Source: Isoetes taiwanensis (Eukaryota; Streptophyta; Lycopodiopsida; Isoetales; Isoetaceae). Taken from it: a stretch of DNA of 64,000 bases. The notes beneath the pieces were generated by a model that was not told where the DNA came from, searched no databases, and saw only the letters and a list, made by a program, of their open reading frames with translations. Location: positions 6,619,040 to 6,683,039 of the forward strand of contig JAJEKV010000072.1 of NCBI GenBank assembly GCA_021234155.1, given 5' to 3'. The position numbers and the translations under genes are program-made. Shown here in pieces: positions 34,286 to 44,759 of this stretch; positions within the stretch are counted from its first letter, which is position 1; the number at the start of each line of letters is the position of its first letter.

Positions 34286-34294
34286 CTTATATAG
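34286..34294 (-). promoter_or_regulatory. TATA box of the TBP gene
   Basis: CTATATAAG on the minus strand lies ~250 nt upstream of the first ATG. The intervening leader has no upstream ATG and a GC-rich start (CCGCCGCCAGCGGCGC). Spacing predicts a transcription start near 34255. Confidence 0.65.
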
Positions 34295-34299
34295 AAGGA

Positions 34300-35525
34300 G
34301 AGGGAAGAAAAATGAAGGGGAGAAAGGGGCAGACAACAGGCCGGCCGAGTAAAGAAACCCTTATATCCATGCCTTTGGACTATTTATATGTGATTGTAAT
34401 CTGGGAATCTAAAGTCTCCCACATGTAAACCCTATTATTTTGGTAAGGCTCATTTTACTTTTTGTTCTATATAGATGTCTGAATTTTTTTCCCTCCAACA
34501 AAAGCAATGTGGTATTATGAATTTTTTTGAGCATAATCGACAAGTTTTCAGCTTGATCTGCAACTTACATACATGCTTCCCCTCGGATTCCTACCGGAAA
34601 TATGAAAACACTTCAGTATTTTTAGCAGGAAAATTTCCTGCTCTTCTATATTGTGTTGTGAATTCTGAAATCCACATGGTAGGTTACAAGGATTCCAATG
34701 AATTTCTCGAACCAAGATAGCATGGCTTCATCGCCAAGTAGTAGCTCACATTCTATGCCTATTTGGTCTACGCATTGGCCTTCGAACAAAAATTTGGAAG
34801 GTGTGTTCACTAAGCGAAGTTGCTCGATTGCTCCGCCTGACGATTTAGATCCTACTTGGTTTTGAAAATTAGCTCCAAAATGCATGACAGCCACTATTAC
34901 GAACCAAAATTATAGTATTAAAAGTTTTGATTCACATTAACCATCAGAGTACAGACATGAAGGCCACATATATAGATACAAGACAAGGACAACATCTACA
35001 AGATAAACTACACACACATAGCACCACCAGCTATCAGATAGCCTGCACATAACTCCAACTGTAAGTCATACGAACCTCTAAATTTGCAGCAACAAGGGAG
35101 GGGGCGTGACCAGCGGTGCAGCAGCCCTCTAGCTGCAACAGTTCTGCTGATAAATGTATGCAGGGCTGCTTGAACGCTTTCCTTTTGAGATTTGTGAGAA
35201 AGACGATACAAAGATATACCATTTGACATTCATGTAGCGCGTTTTGACACTCGGAACAAATTGGCACGTGCTCTTGTCTGATCCTGGGCCTGTCTCATAT
35301 GCAATTGACACAACCCAAGTGTCACATCCATGCCTTCAAGTATATTTATTGCAGCATCAATTTTAAGCCCATAACCAAACGATGCAGGTCCTCTGAGATT
35401 TCTCTCATAGATAACTATAAAAAGACTAGTTTTTATGCTCTGCTAGTACCTATTGCTCAAGCGAGTTGATCAATTTTATTGCCTTCTGCCAGAGCCCTCC
35501 TTTATGTCAATGTCAGAGAGGTAGC
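34300..35525. other. TBP upstream region and non-coding DNA
   Basis: A-rich/pyrimidine promoter flank to ~34.45 kb, then sequence without recognisable genes. Small minus-strand frames (34.65-34.89, 35.0-35.3 kb) show no known domain. Confidence 0.4.
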
Positions 35526-35526
35526 A

Positions 35527-35641
35527 AGCCATATTAGCTCAGCGATAGAGCGCGTCCCTGATAATTGCGTCATTGTGCTTGGTTCGTGAAGGCAGATCTT
35601 AGCCAGCCACACGTATAGTTCAATGTGCCCATAAGCACCTC
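35527..35641 (+). pseudogene. Nuclear plastid DNA insert: trnI-GAU exon 1 plus start of its group II intron
   Basis: TTAGCTCAGCGATAGAGCGC and CCTGATAA match the 5' exon of plastid trnI-GAU (anticodon GAT). What follows (TTGCGTCATTGTGCTTGG.., TATAGTTCAATGTGCCCAT) matches the start of its group II intron as I remember it from plastid rRNA operons. Several substitutions and a broken acceptor stem show it is an old insert, not a functional tRNA. No 3' exon is present. Confidence 0.8.
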
Positions 35642-35980
35642 AATCGCTTACGATAGCCCTGAGTAACCCAAGGATAGGAAGCACATGCTGCATATAAACC
35701 TCGGCCACCGCCAAGCTATCAACATTCTTTGTTAGATGTATAAAGCATGCATACTTTGTCAATCTATCCACGATGACAAGTATCTGAGTATAATAATGCC
35801 TAGTACGAGGCAACTTCACAATGAAATCCATAGAGATTTTACTCCATCTCTCTTCTGGATGCAGAGCTTGCAGAAATCTTAGTATTGAATGGATCTGCCT
35901 TAACCTGCTGACATGTTTTAAAAGTTTCCATATATTCCTGCACATCATCCTTTAAGCCAAACTAGTAAAACATTCTCTCG
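35640..35980 (-). pseudogene. Ty3/gypsy integrase core fragment
   Basis: WSKISMDFIVKLPRT, then ILVIVDRLTKYACFIHL and LPILGLLRAIVSD, are the first catalytic-Asp block and following strand of gypsy integrases (W..ISMDFI..LP, VVVDRLTKYAHF, P..IVSDR). The fragment ends at the second Asp; the rest is missing, and the plastid insert abuts it. Possibly the two were joined in one repair or insertion event. Confidence 0.8.
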
Positions 35981-35999
35981 AATGGTTCATATATTTTTC

Positions 36000-37210
36000 C
36001 ATTCACCTCCATGCCCAGTATAAGGTGCATCTAAAATTCACTCAACAATTGCTTTTGCGAAGTGCCCATTAGCAAGGACATAAGGGCATAAGCATGCTAG
36101 GGAGTACCATTTAAACTACTTTTTGGGGATTTTGAAACTAACCAAAAGAATTACGCAATAGTGAGTGCTTTTGGCTCGGGGATTTCACAATATAGGCTGT
36201 ATATAACATGTAAGTGGACATATGAGAGTTTTTTTTTACTCTAAAGCATTCGTATATGCATGAGAAAGGAGATTTTTAAGGGACAATCTAGTGTAGTATC
36301 CATACGGAAAGGAGTTTCTTGGATCCTATATACGAAGCGTATATGAAGGGATTTTCGCTGGCTCATTCCTCGCACATGGCATATCCCATTTACACTAACT
36401 GGCATCCCCAAGACTTTTGGAGAATTTTGAACGGGTTTCCGAGTGCTAAGACAACAATGCAAAAAAAATGAAAGACTATATTTCTAAAATCACTTTTGGC
36501 GCTCGATCTATTTCCTGGCGCTCAATCTGTTCCGTGTAAAGTATGTGATTTAACCTGCTCGATTAGCACCGGTAAGAAGCTCATGATGTTGTAATTAGAA
36601 AGTGACTTTGATACATATCTTAAACTAGATGTTGCTCTTCAACCTGCTAGGTATTCTTCAGCCTGATTACTTCACAACATCTTGATCACACCTCGATAAC
36701 TTTGCCGTTTCCCGACAGCTAGGTGGTCTAGGTCTATATTGGTCTCCATGGATTGTGGCAATAGATGACTGGAGGTGCAAAATTATCATTACGATAGACA
36801 AAAAAAAATAGACAGAGTCTAAAGATCGTGGTAGGATGATCTTTTCCAAAAGTGTCTGCTTGCAGTTTAGAGATAAACATTTCGACATATGCTTCATTTT
36901 ATGATTGCATGAGCATGAACAAGAGGAAGCTTAAATAATTGACATTGTTCATAGTTTATTTTACTGCAGTGATGAGTTTACATATTCCTAATTTAAGGAA
37001 ACATCTTAACCATGCTGATCGTAGCCTTGAACTCTTACATTTGGAAACTGGAAATGGTCTATTTATTAATTTGAAAAAATTCATATTATGAAGTCTTTTT
37101 GTGGGATTATTGATGTCTTATCTCCAAGAGATCATGGATATATGCACGCACCTATATCCTCAAACGCTGCATCGAAATTAAAATGTATCATAATGTATCA
37201 TTGTACACTC
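36000..37210. other. No gene recognised
   Basis: AT-rich sequence; the minus-strand frames at 36.2-36.9 kb have no known motif. Confidence 0.4.
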
Positions 37211-37214
37211 CGTC

Positions 37215-37380
37215 AGCATCCTTATTACTGCCAAGGTTTTTCCCTCGAAAACCCTTCGGGTGGGGATTTTTTAATCTTAACAGTAATATTTTGCTATGCT
37301 CCTTGATTGGGGCCCATAGGCCTACTGGTCTCCTTGGATGATAAAAATCCATTCAATGCAAATCAATTCGATATTAATTT
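37215..37380 (+). mobile_element. 3' end of a LINE (first copy of the 3' UTR)
   Basis: TTACTGCCAAGGTTTTTCCC, GATTTTTTAATC and the CTGGTCTCCTTGGATGATAA block match the 3' end of the neighbouring LINE at 39374-39490, down to the AT-rich tail. The body of this copy is absent. Confidence 0.65.
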
Positions 37381-37389
37381 CTTCTTTAA

Positions 37390-39545
37390 TCTTTGAGGCA
37401 GATACTCTCCTTTGGTCAGAGAAGGAAGTCAAAGAAGGTCTGCGATATCTATCCAATAGCATGTCTCCTGATCTTCAAGGTTTGCAAGCATAATTGCTTA
37501 AATTGGGTGGTCCGCTATTGCTTCCAATCATCACTGCTCTTTTAAATCAAGCTTTGTAAGAAAGATTGCCAGAAACTTGGGCTATTAGTAAGATCATACC
37601 AATTTACAAAGCATGTGATAAGAATGATCCTTCGAATTGTCGCATGATCATGGCCAGTTCCATCTTTTCCAAGCTCCTAGCTAGTATTACTGAGGAGTAG
37701 TTGACATCATGGGTAGAAGATACTGGTGTACATGCTATAGGATAGGCAGGCTTTCGTCCAGACCATTATACGGTAGACCATATTTTTACATTGCGCATGC
37801 TTATTGAACATAGTCGAAGCTTGAAACAAGACCTCTATATATGCTTTGTGGATTTTACCTCTACCTTTGATACAGTATCTCGCGAGCTTCTTTGGTAGTG
37901 CTTGCAAGCATTTGAGTTTCTACAAGACCCTCAAAATGTAGTTTATCGGCTCTATGAAATGGTCTTTGCTAAGTTTCCAGCATCGGGTACCCAAATCACT
38001 AGTAATATTAGAGTACGTCAGGGTTGCCCTCTATCTCCTACACTCTTCGGCTTGTATGTTGATCAAATGGAAGAATAGCTTGATCACCATGGTGGCGGAG
38101 GTCCACATTTAGCACACTATATCATCAGGCAACTTATATATCCTGATGATGTTTTGCTTGTGGCACATACCGTTGCTATAGTATGCAACAACTTTACATG
38201 CTCTGTATAGTTTTTGTGAGAACACAAGCCTGCGTGTTAATCTCCAAAAGACAAGCTCTTGGTAATTTAACCTTCTTGGCATACCATTCCAACTTTGCAC
38301 TATGATAGCCATGAAGTTGAAGCTGTAGATGGCTACAAGTGTCTTGGTGTAGGGTATTGTAAGAACATACTTTGAGAACAGTGTATTGCCAAACATGTGA
38401 CTGCTGGCTGGAGAGCACTATATGCAATGCAAAACAATGTTTTTGCGCAGAGATTCATGATTGGTCACGGAAAACCCACTTGTTTCGGGCTTTGGTAGAA
38501 CCTGTTTTACTGTATAGTTCTGAGGTATGGGGGGCCTGCCATTAGTGCTAGTGATTGGGAGAGCTTGGAATGGGTGCAAAAGTCCTTTCTCACTTACAGA
38601 CTAGGAGTCAAAATTACAGTGCCCTATGCTATTCTTTTCTAGGAGACAAGTTTTTGGCCTCTTCAATATTATACCATGAAGCACCATCTCCACTATATCA
38701 ACAAGTTGCATTGCATGGATGATGATAGGTATCCTCTTCTCGCGCTTGCCATGGTTGAATCTCCCAATGTTTGAAATGATATTGGAAAGAGAATTGTAAT
38801 GCATGGTTTGCCCACTGGTCTGTGCAACTGGAACACTACATGGTGCTTGCTAGTTCTAATGCTGAGCTTTTGCAACAATATCTCGATGGACGTTTTTCTT
38901 AGAAGATGTGGGATGCAGTTACCTTAGCCACCCAAGTTAAAACTGGTTATTATCATGCACATATAAATCCCACTTTGGCACCAGGACCATAAGCTTATTT
39001 GCTTGCATCCATGTCCAGGGAAAAACTTGTAGCTATTGCATCAATTTGCACAGGGTCCCACAAGCTACGTATTGAGACAGATAGATGGGAGTGGCTGCAA
39101 TTGCCACGAGAAGCAAGATTATGTGCATGTTGTCAGTTACAGGTTATTGAAGATGAAAGCCATACTATGCTAAGATGTCCTGCTTTTGAGATGGCCAATA
39201 ATTGTTAATTTACTTTAGCATTCAATTTCATGCTTCCACAACTTCTCAGAGCCTCAACTATGCATGACTTGGCATTATACATGCTGAGGTTCTAGACGGA
39301 GCGTCTTCAATTACTGAGCCCTTAGTAGTCATCATGGCCTACTTATATTTTCTTTCTACTTGTTTAGTATTATCATTACTGCAAAGGTTTTTCCCTTGAA
39401 AATCTTTTCGAGGTAGAGATTTTTTAGTCCTAGTAGTAATGGGCCATTATATAAGTCTTATGGCCTCTTGGTCTTCGTGAAGGATAAAAAATCTAATTTA
39501 TTCTATTATATTCTATTCTATTCGATTCTACTCTATTCTATTCTC
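37390..39545 (+). mobile_element. Degenerate LINE (non-LTR RT) with repetitive tail
   Basis: Broken plus-strand frames give AGFRPDHYTVDHIFTLR, ICFVDFTSTFDTVSRELLW (motif A), VRQGCPLSPTLFGLYVD (motif B) and IRQLIYPDDVLLV (motif C, YPDD for YADD). Near 39.1-39.2 kb CACCQLQVIEDESHTMLRCP is the Cys/His tail. More than ten stops; inactive. It ends in a TTCTATTCTA-type run (39498-39545), the simple-repeat tail seen in several LINE clades. Different clade from the L1-type copies in this window. Confidence 0.75.
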
Positions 39546-40400
39546 TAATTCAATTAAAGATGGAGCGAGGGAAATGAGGAAAAACCCAATTCTGAGCTGA
39601 ATGAGCCTTTAGTAATGTGTGAATCTTGGCTATCAAGTATACAGATACTTTCTAATTTAGAGCAGGGGAAATGAGAAAAACATCAATTCTGAACTGGATG
39701 AGCCCTTAATAATATGTGAATCTGGAAATACCAATGAAGTGAATTCACTACTTGTTTTTATTGACTTCTTAAAGTAGTTTAGCAATTTTCTTAAAACATT
39801 TCAATAGATGTCTATTTTATTTAAATTGTTTGAAAGTTATATTTGAACACCGGCTACAATGTCTATTTCCATAATCCCAAATCTGCTCCTTATAACAAAA
39901 TTACATGCTTATCTTCAACCTCGTTTGCCGCACATACCCTATATATCTTGTGTTCATGCCCTTTTTGCATCCATCTCCCCACCTCAACATTAAGGTGATG
40001 GGCGCTCAATCTCATCCTGTTTTTCGTACCTGGCCTAGACAACACTCAGTGAGTTATTGCTTCTTTAATACATTCTCTGAACCTGGCCTTGTTTCGGCCC
40101 AAACCTCAATGCCAATCCTTCATTCCTCATCCACACCATGTTGTCTGCGCACCATCCCTTACCAAATGATTCCTGTGTTGCCAAACAAGGATAATCACTA
40201 TCATTAAAACTTCCTATTTTGCTCAAGTACGTCAAGAACTGACATAATGCCTCACATTCCCATGGCAACATGCCTCATTTTGCTAGCATCATTTCATACG
40301 AAGTCTACATCTTAACTCCAAGCTCAGTATGTAGCATCCTCTTAAAACTAAATCTTCACATATCTGCTTTCACACATTTCCTTTGCATTGCAAAAAAAGT
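39545..40400. other. No gene recognised
   Basis: A short direct repeat (GGGGAAATGAGAAAAAC..CAATTCTGA.CTG) occurs twice near 39560-39720. The rest has no coding signal. Confidence 0.4.
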
Positions 40401-41093
40401 TTTAAGCCCTCCATTTATCCGCTGCTCTATTGTTTGATTCCACCTGAAGTTCTTATCCACTACGAGTCTTAAATACTTGTAGAAGTCGTGATCTCCATTG
40501 AATTTTCCTTATAGGAAAAAGCATAGTTTTTAGCTAGGGTGTCCCAAAAACCACCACCTTAGTCTTATCTAAGTTCATATGTAACCTCCTCGGATTACAA
40601 AAAGATGTGTCTGCATCCCCTCCTTGCTTCACGCAATCACACGATATCATTTGCATAAAAAAGCAAAAGTATAACATACCCAACCACATATTCTTCCAGA
40701 ATAAATATACCAAAAAGAGTTGGCGATATTGGGCATCCATATTTGATCCCCATATTGTTAACCACTACAAACAAGGTATAAAGTGTAAGAACTCTTTCAT
40801 ATAGCAACTGCATTGCATCTTAGTATTCTTTGGGCACTCCTATTTGTTCCAAACTAATCCAAATATTTTTTCTGCCTTGGTGCAATCTACAAATGCAAAA
40901 AATAGCAATTTTGTGTCCCCTTAATAGCGTCTATCATTGCCCTAAAAGTAAGGACATGATCAATTATGGATTTCTCTGGTCTGAAACCCACTTGCCCCTT
41001 AGGCCTGACATTTTGCTCCTCAGCCCAAACACTAGTTTTATGCTCTACAATGGTAGCATATAGCTTAGCAAGTAAATTACTAACCATGACCAT
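40400..41093 (-). pseudogene. LINE reverse transcriptase fragment, minus strand
   Basis: Minus-strand pieces in order: GQVGFRPEKSIIDHVLTFR (~41.0 kb), then PRRLHMNLDKTKVVVFG (~40.56 kb) and YKYLRLVVDKNFRWN (~40.46 kb). They are the fingers, post-YADD and thumb blocks of a non-LTR RT (K.NLEKTKVM.F, YLG..ID). The YADD motif itself is degraded. 5' and 3' truncated. Confidence 0.7.
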
Positions 41094-41515
41094 TCTATGA
41101 TTTCTTATTTCAAAACTATCGTTTCTCTTTTATTTCACAATTTCACATTGCTTTTTAAACGCGTTGCATTGCATTTTTATCATAAAGTATCTTTTATTTG
41201 GTAAAAATCTACTTAATGTAATGTTCCTTGTCATCATTTTTTACAGTTTTAGGCTTTTCAGAAGGAAGTCTTGCCTCATATTCATATATCATTTCACATT
41301 TTTCTGGTTATGACGTATTTGAGTTTGGTGCCCTATTGAGTTTTTGTGACATGGGTGTTATATTGGATACATTCTTCTTTTGGGTTGTCTTTCCTGGACT
41401 CATTCTCTGTAGTTTCCATTTTCTCAGGAAAGCAACTTTCTCTGTTGTTCCGCTATTCAACTCAATTCTTTTTTCGGCATGGTGCATCGGTTACAAGTAC
41501 GCAAGAGGACCAACT

Positions 41516-41975
41516 TCAGCATCGACCAATTTTTGTGTTCTTTGCGAACCCTTACCAGAATGTACCAACTCATTCTTATTCTGTAAAACTTCTTCAACTA
41601 CAGCTAGTACTCAAGCTCATGCTCAAGGTGGGTGGCAATCATTGTCTTCTCACTCTTGCTACATCATTTCGACTCTAACTCAATGTCTCGATGTTTGTCG
41701 TTAGCTTGGCTTATATCAAGGAAGTTCTCTGGTTGTCGGCCAGTTTTTGTGTTCTTTGCGAGTTCCTTACCAGAATGGCTTCGATCCGAGCCATCGGATA
41801 AGCATTCTGGGAAGGGATGAGCAGCTATATGTGCATTGTTCATTCTTGTGGCTAGTTATTGGCATCTTCTCACAGCAATGCCTCTTCCTTGCCCATTGCT
41901 CCCCCTCCTCCCCGCCCTTTATATTGTTTTGAGTGGCCAGTTTTTGTGTTCTTTGCGAGTCCCTTATCAGAATGG
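41516..41975 (+). repeat. Three ~200-bp-spaced copies of a 40-bp motif
   Basis: TTTTTGTGTTCTTTGCGA followed by CCTTAYCAGAATG occurs at 41525, 41743 and 41944. Spacing of ~200-220 bp suggests an old tandem array. Function unknown. Confidence 0.65.
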
Positions 41976-42382
41976 ACAATTATCTGGTAATCCCTGGCAG
42001 CTATATTCAATTATCGTATAAGAATGGATATTAGCTCATTTCCTCTCCATTTTATAGTCAACAGAAATGCCAACTAAATCAGGTATTTAGCCTCCTGAAA
42101 GTAATACAAACTTCACACAATTCTTCCATGTCTAGTCTATACCGTTTTGTGGGTCTCAAACGGGAAACATGGGAGGATGCCTTTAGGCGGAGGCTCCTCT
42201 TGAATCCCCAGAATCAACACAAAAAGAACATTGGTGCAATGTTGGTCGTAAACAGAGTTGAAGGTAAAATCATCGGAATGTGAGATGAAACGCCAGAATT
42301 GGAGGCGAAAGAACGAGAATGCAGAGTAAAATCTTGTTACAACGTCAGCCAAGAACTTACTTTCATTCCTTAAAAGAAATAG

Positions 42383-42541
42383 TGCCACGTGGCATAACGT
42401 CAGTGTCTCACATGGCAAAATTTCTCTTAACCTGCATTTACATAATAGGAAATAGTCGTGAGAGAGCTGTTTCACGGCAAAATAGACTGGCGAGCCACTG
42501 CCGTGAAACAACGAGCTCATGCTATTTTCTTATATAAAGGA
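42383..42541 (+). promoter_or_regulatory. Promoter-like segment: G-box, palindrome, TATA box
   Basis: GCCACGTGGC (G-box core) lies at ~42382 and ACGTCA at ~42395. The perfect inverted pair TGTTTCACGGCA / TGCCGTGAAACA lies at 42469-42511, and TATATAAAGG at 42532. No convincing gene follows; a ~95-codon frame to 42742 has no known domain. It could be an LTR or MITE. Confidence 0.4.
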
Positions 42542-42741
42542 AGAGAGAGGCGCTATTTCAGCCCCTCTACATCAGATCCACATCATTTTCACCCAAGTAC
42601 ATGTCTAAATATCACTAAAAAGGCAAGTGACCGTCAACAGCAGATTTATTACTTGTTTAAAGATTGGATGAAAAAAGAAATAGAGCCCTCTCTTCCGTTA
42701 TGGATGCAAGAAGGCCTAACCAGTTTAGTTGTGTGTGGTTA

Positions 42742-43780
42742 AGATTTACAAGATATTTTGAGATGGCTTATACATTACCTAATTGGAAAGTTCGGTTGGC
42801 TGGCATTGTGCTCCCATCTCCAACGCCGTAGTGATACGTGTCATTGTTTCAAACCTTGAAAGTGAGCTAAAATTGTACTACACTAAAGAATTGTGTGCAC
42901 AACTTATCTTTTAGAATACAATGCAGAATGTAGTCCAGAATGCATTCCAGAATGAAGCCCAGAATTGTTAGATCTTATAGAGAATATATCAATTCAAACA
43001 AATTGCTTAGCCTTGATCTCAATTTTAATCACTAGAAATTATTGCTTCAATAGTCACCCAATACATATAAACCATTAGAAAATTAACCTATCAATTTCGA
43101 TCAAACACAAAACCATTAGGTAACTTCTTATTTGCTTCTCTATTGCAGGATCGATCGAATAATCAATCCTCACAGGTTTACAGACCTTATAATGTATAAG
43201 TCCGTCGGTTATGGTGCCGACCTGGCTGGATCCGGCGGTTAAGCCATAACCGAGTATTTGAATCAGGACTTGGCTCCAAATTATTTGGCCAGCACATTCG
43301 ACCCTAATGTAGAAATATTTAGGGTCTTAATACTTTAACTTAACCCTTCAAAATAACCATTGAACCATTGAGGTAATGTTTCGAATAATATCACAATGAT
43401 CTTATCACAATGATCTGACTTATTCAACATCCCTCTTTAGATCATTGTTCTGCTGTAAACTGATACGATTCAACCAATTTAAATCACCATCTATGCTTAT
43501 ATTTGGAACATGGTCTCCTTGTATAAATGAGTTTCTTTTGGTTCATTTGCTCTGAACCTTTAATATATATTCCCTCTTCAATCATATTCACTGTTCATGT
43601 TCTCTATTCATATGCATGTGAAATATCAGGCAAGCATGTGCTTCAGCTTCATAATAACCAACTTTCCTTTAGCAAATATCTGTCCTGATCTGACTGGTCC
43701 AGAATTCTTTTCTAGTATTACAGTAGAACTGTAACAGGTGTTTATTGCTTGTTTGTCATCATTATAAAGCCAGTACCTCA
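42742..43780. other. No gene recognised; copia 3' flank
   Basis: It contains an inverted pair CGGTTATGG.../...CCATAACCG near 43206-43252. A copia 3' LTR would be expected in the part next to 43780, but no second LTR exists to confirm it. Confidence 0.35.
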
Positions 43781-43787
43781 ACATCTT

Positions 43788-44759
43788 CTACTGGACTGTA
43801 ACACCAAGTATTTGTTTGAATTTATCAAACTTGACTTGTGTCAATGCCTTTGTAAAAATGTCAGCTGCCTGTTCTTGTGTGCTAACATATTCAACTGCAA
43901 TATTCTTTTGAGCCACCATTTCTCTTATAAAATGCATGCTAAGTTCAATGTGCTTAGTTCTTTGGTGAAGAACTGGATTTTTAGTAATAGCAATACAGCT
44001 TTGACTGTCACACGATAATATAGTTGGATCTCTTTGCATAATTCCAAGTTCATTTAATATCCTTCTGGCCCATATAATCTCTTTGACTGCAAGTGTGGTG
44101 GCAGCATATTCTGCCTCAGCTGTAGACATGACAATACTTGATTGTTTCTTGGATTTCCATGCAACTGACCCTCCTCCATGTAAGAGTGAAAATCCAGATG
44201 TTGATTTTCTACAGTCTAGATTAGATGCCCAGTCTGCATCACAATATACTATGAGTGTCAAGTTATCATTAGAGTAGCAAATACCCTGTTCTTGAGTTCC
44301 TTTAAGGAACCTTAGCACTCTCTTTGCTGCCATCCAATGCATCCTCCCTGGATTGTTTGAGTATCTACTTAGCAGGCTTACAGAAAATGCAATGTCAGGC
44401 CGTGTGCAGTTAGATACATAGAGCAAACATCCAGTCAATTCTCTGAAAGGGGTGCCTTCCATATCCTCAGATTCTTTCATTGTTTTAGGACACATATCCT
44501 CTGAGATCTTATGTCCTGGAACTAATGGTGTATCCATTGACTTGCAAGATTCCATGCCAAACCTTTTCAACATGCCTTGTATATTTGAAGTTTGAGTAAG
44601 AGACAACTTCATATTAGCTCGATCTCTGTGTACTTCAATTCCTAAGAATTTTTGCAGTTCTCCTAAGTCTGTCATTTTAAATTTGTCTTTAAGCACTGTT
44701 TTGCATTTATTCAAGCAAGTCATAGAATTAGCAATCATAATGCAGTCATCTACATACAA
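43788..44759 (-). pseudogene. Copia RT C end and RNase H
   Basis: It begins at YVDDCIMIA (RT motif C), followed by LGELQKFLGIEV, PFRELTGCLLYVSNCTRPDI, YCDADWASNLDCRKSTSG (RNase H), STAEAEYAA and HIELSMHFIRE. It ends with QAADIFTKAL...FDKFKQILGV, the usual copia C terminus. The 323-codon stretch itself is intact, but it is cut off from the rest of RT by a deletion and frameshift at ~44760. Confidence 0.9.

Noticed and set aside
34109-34336. Minus-strand frame over the TBP promoter
   Set aside because: It spans the TATA box and leader, starts upstream of transcription, and has no similarity.
35527-35600. Functional tRNA gene
   Set aside because: Only the 5' exon of plastid trnI is present, followed by intron sequence; no T arm or closing acceptor stem.
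42700-43788. Copia 3' LTR
   Set aside because: No second LTR exists in the window and no clear TG...CA ends were found, so it is not annotated.
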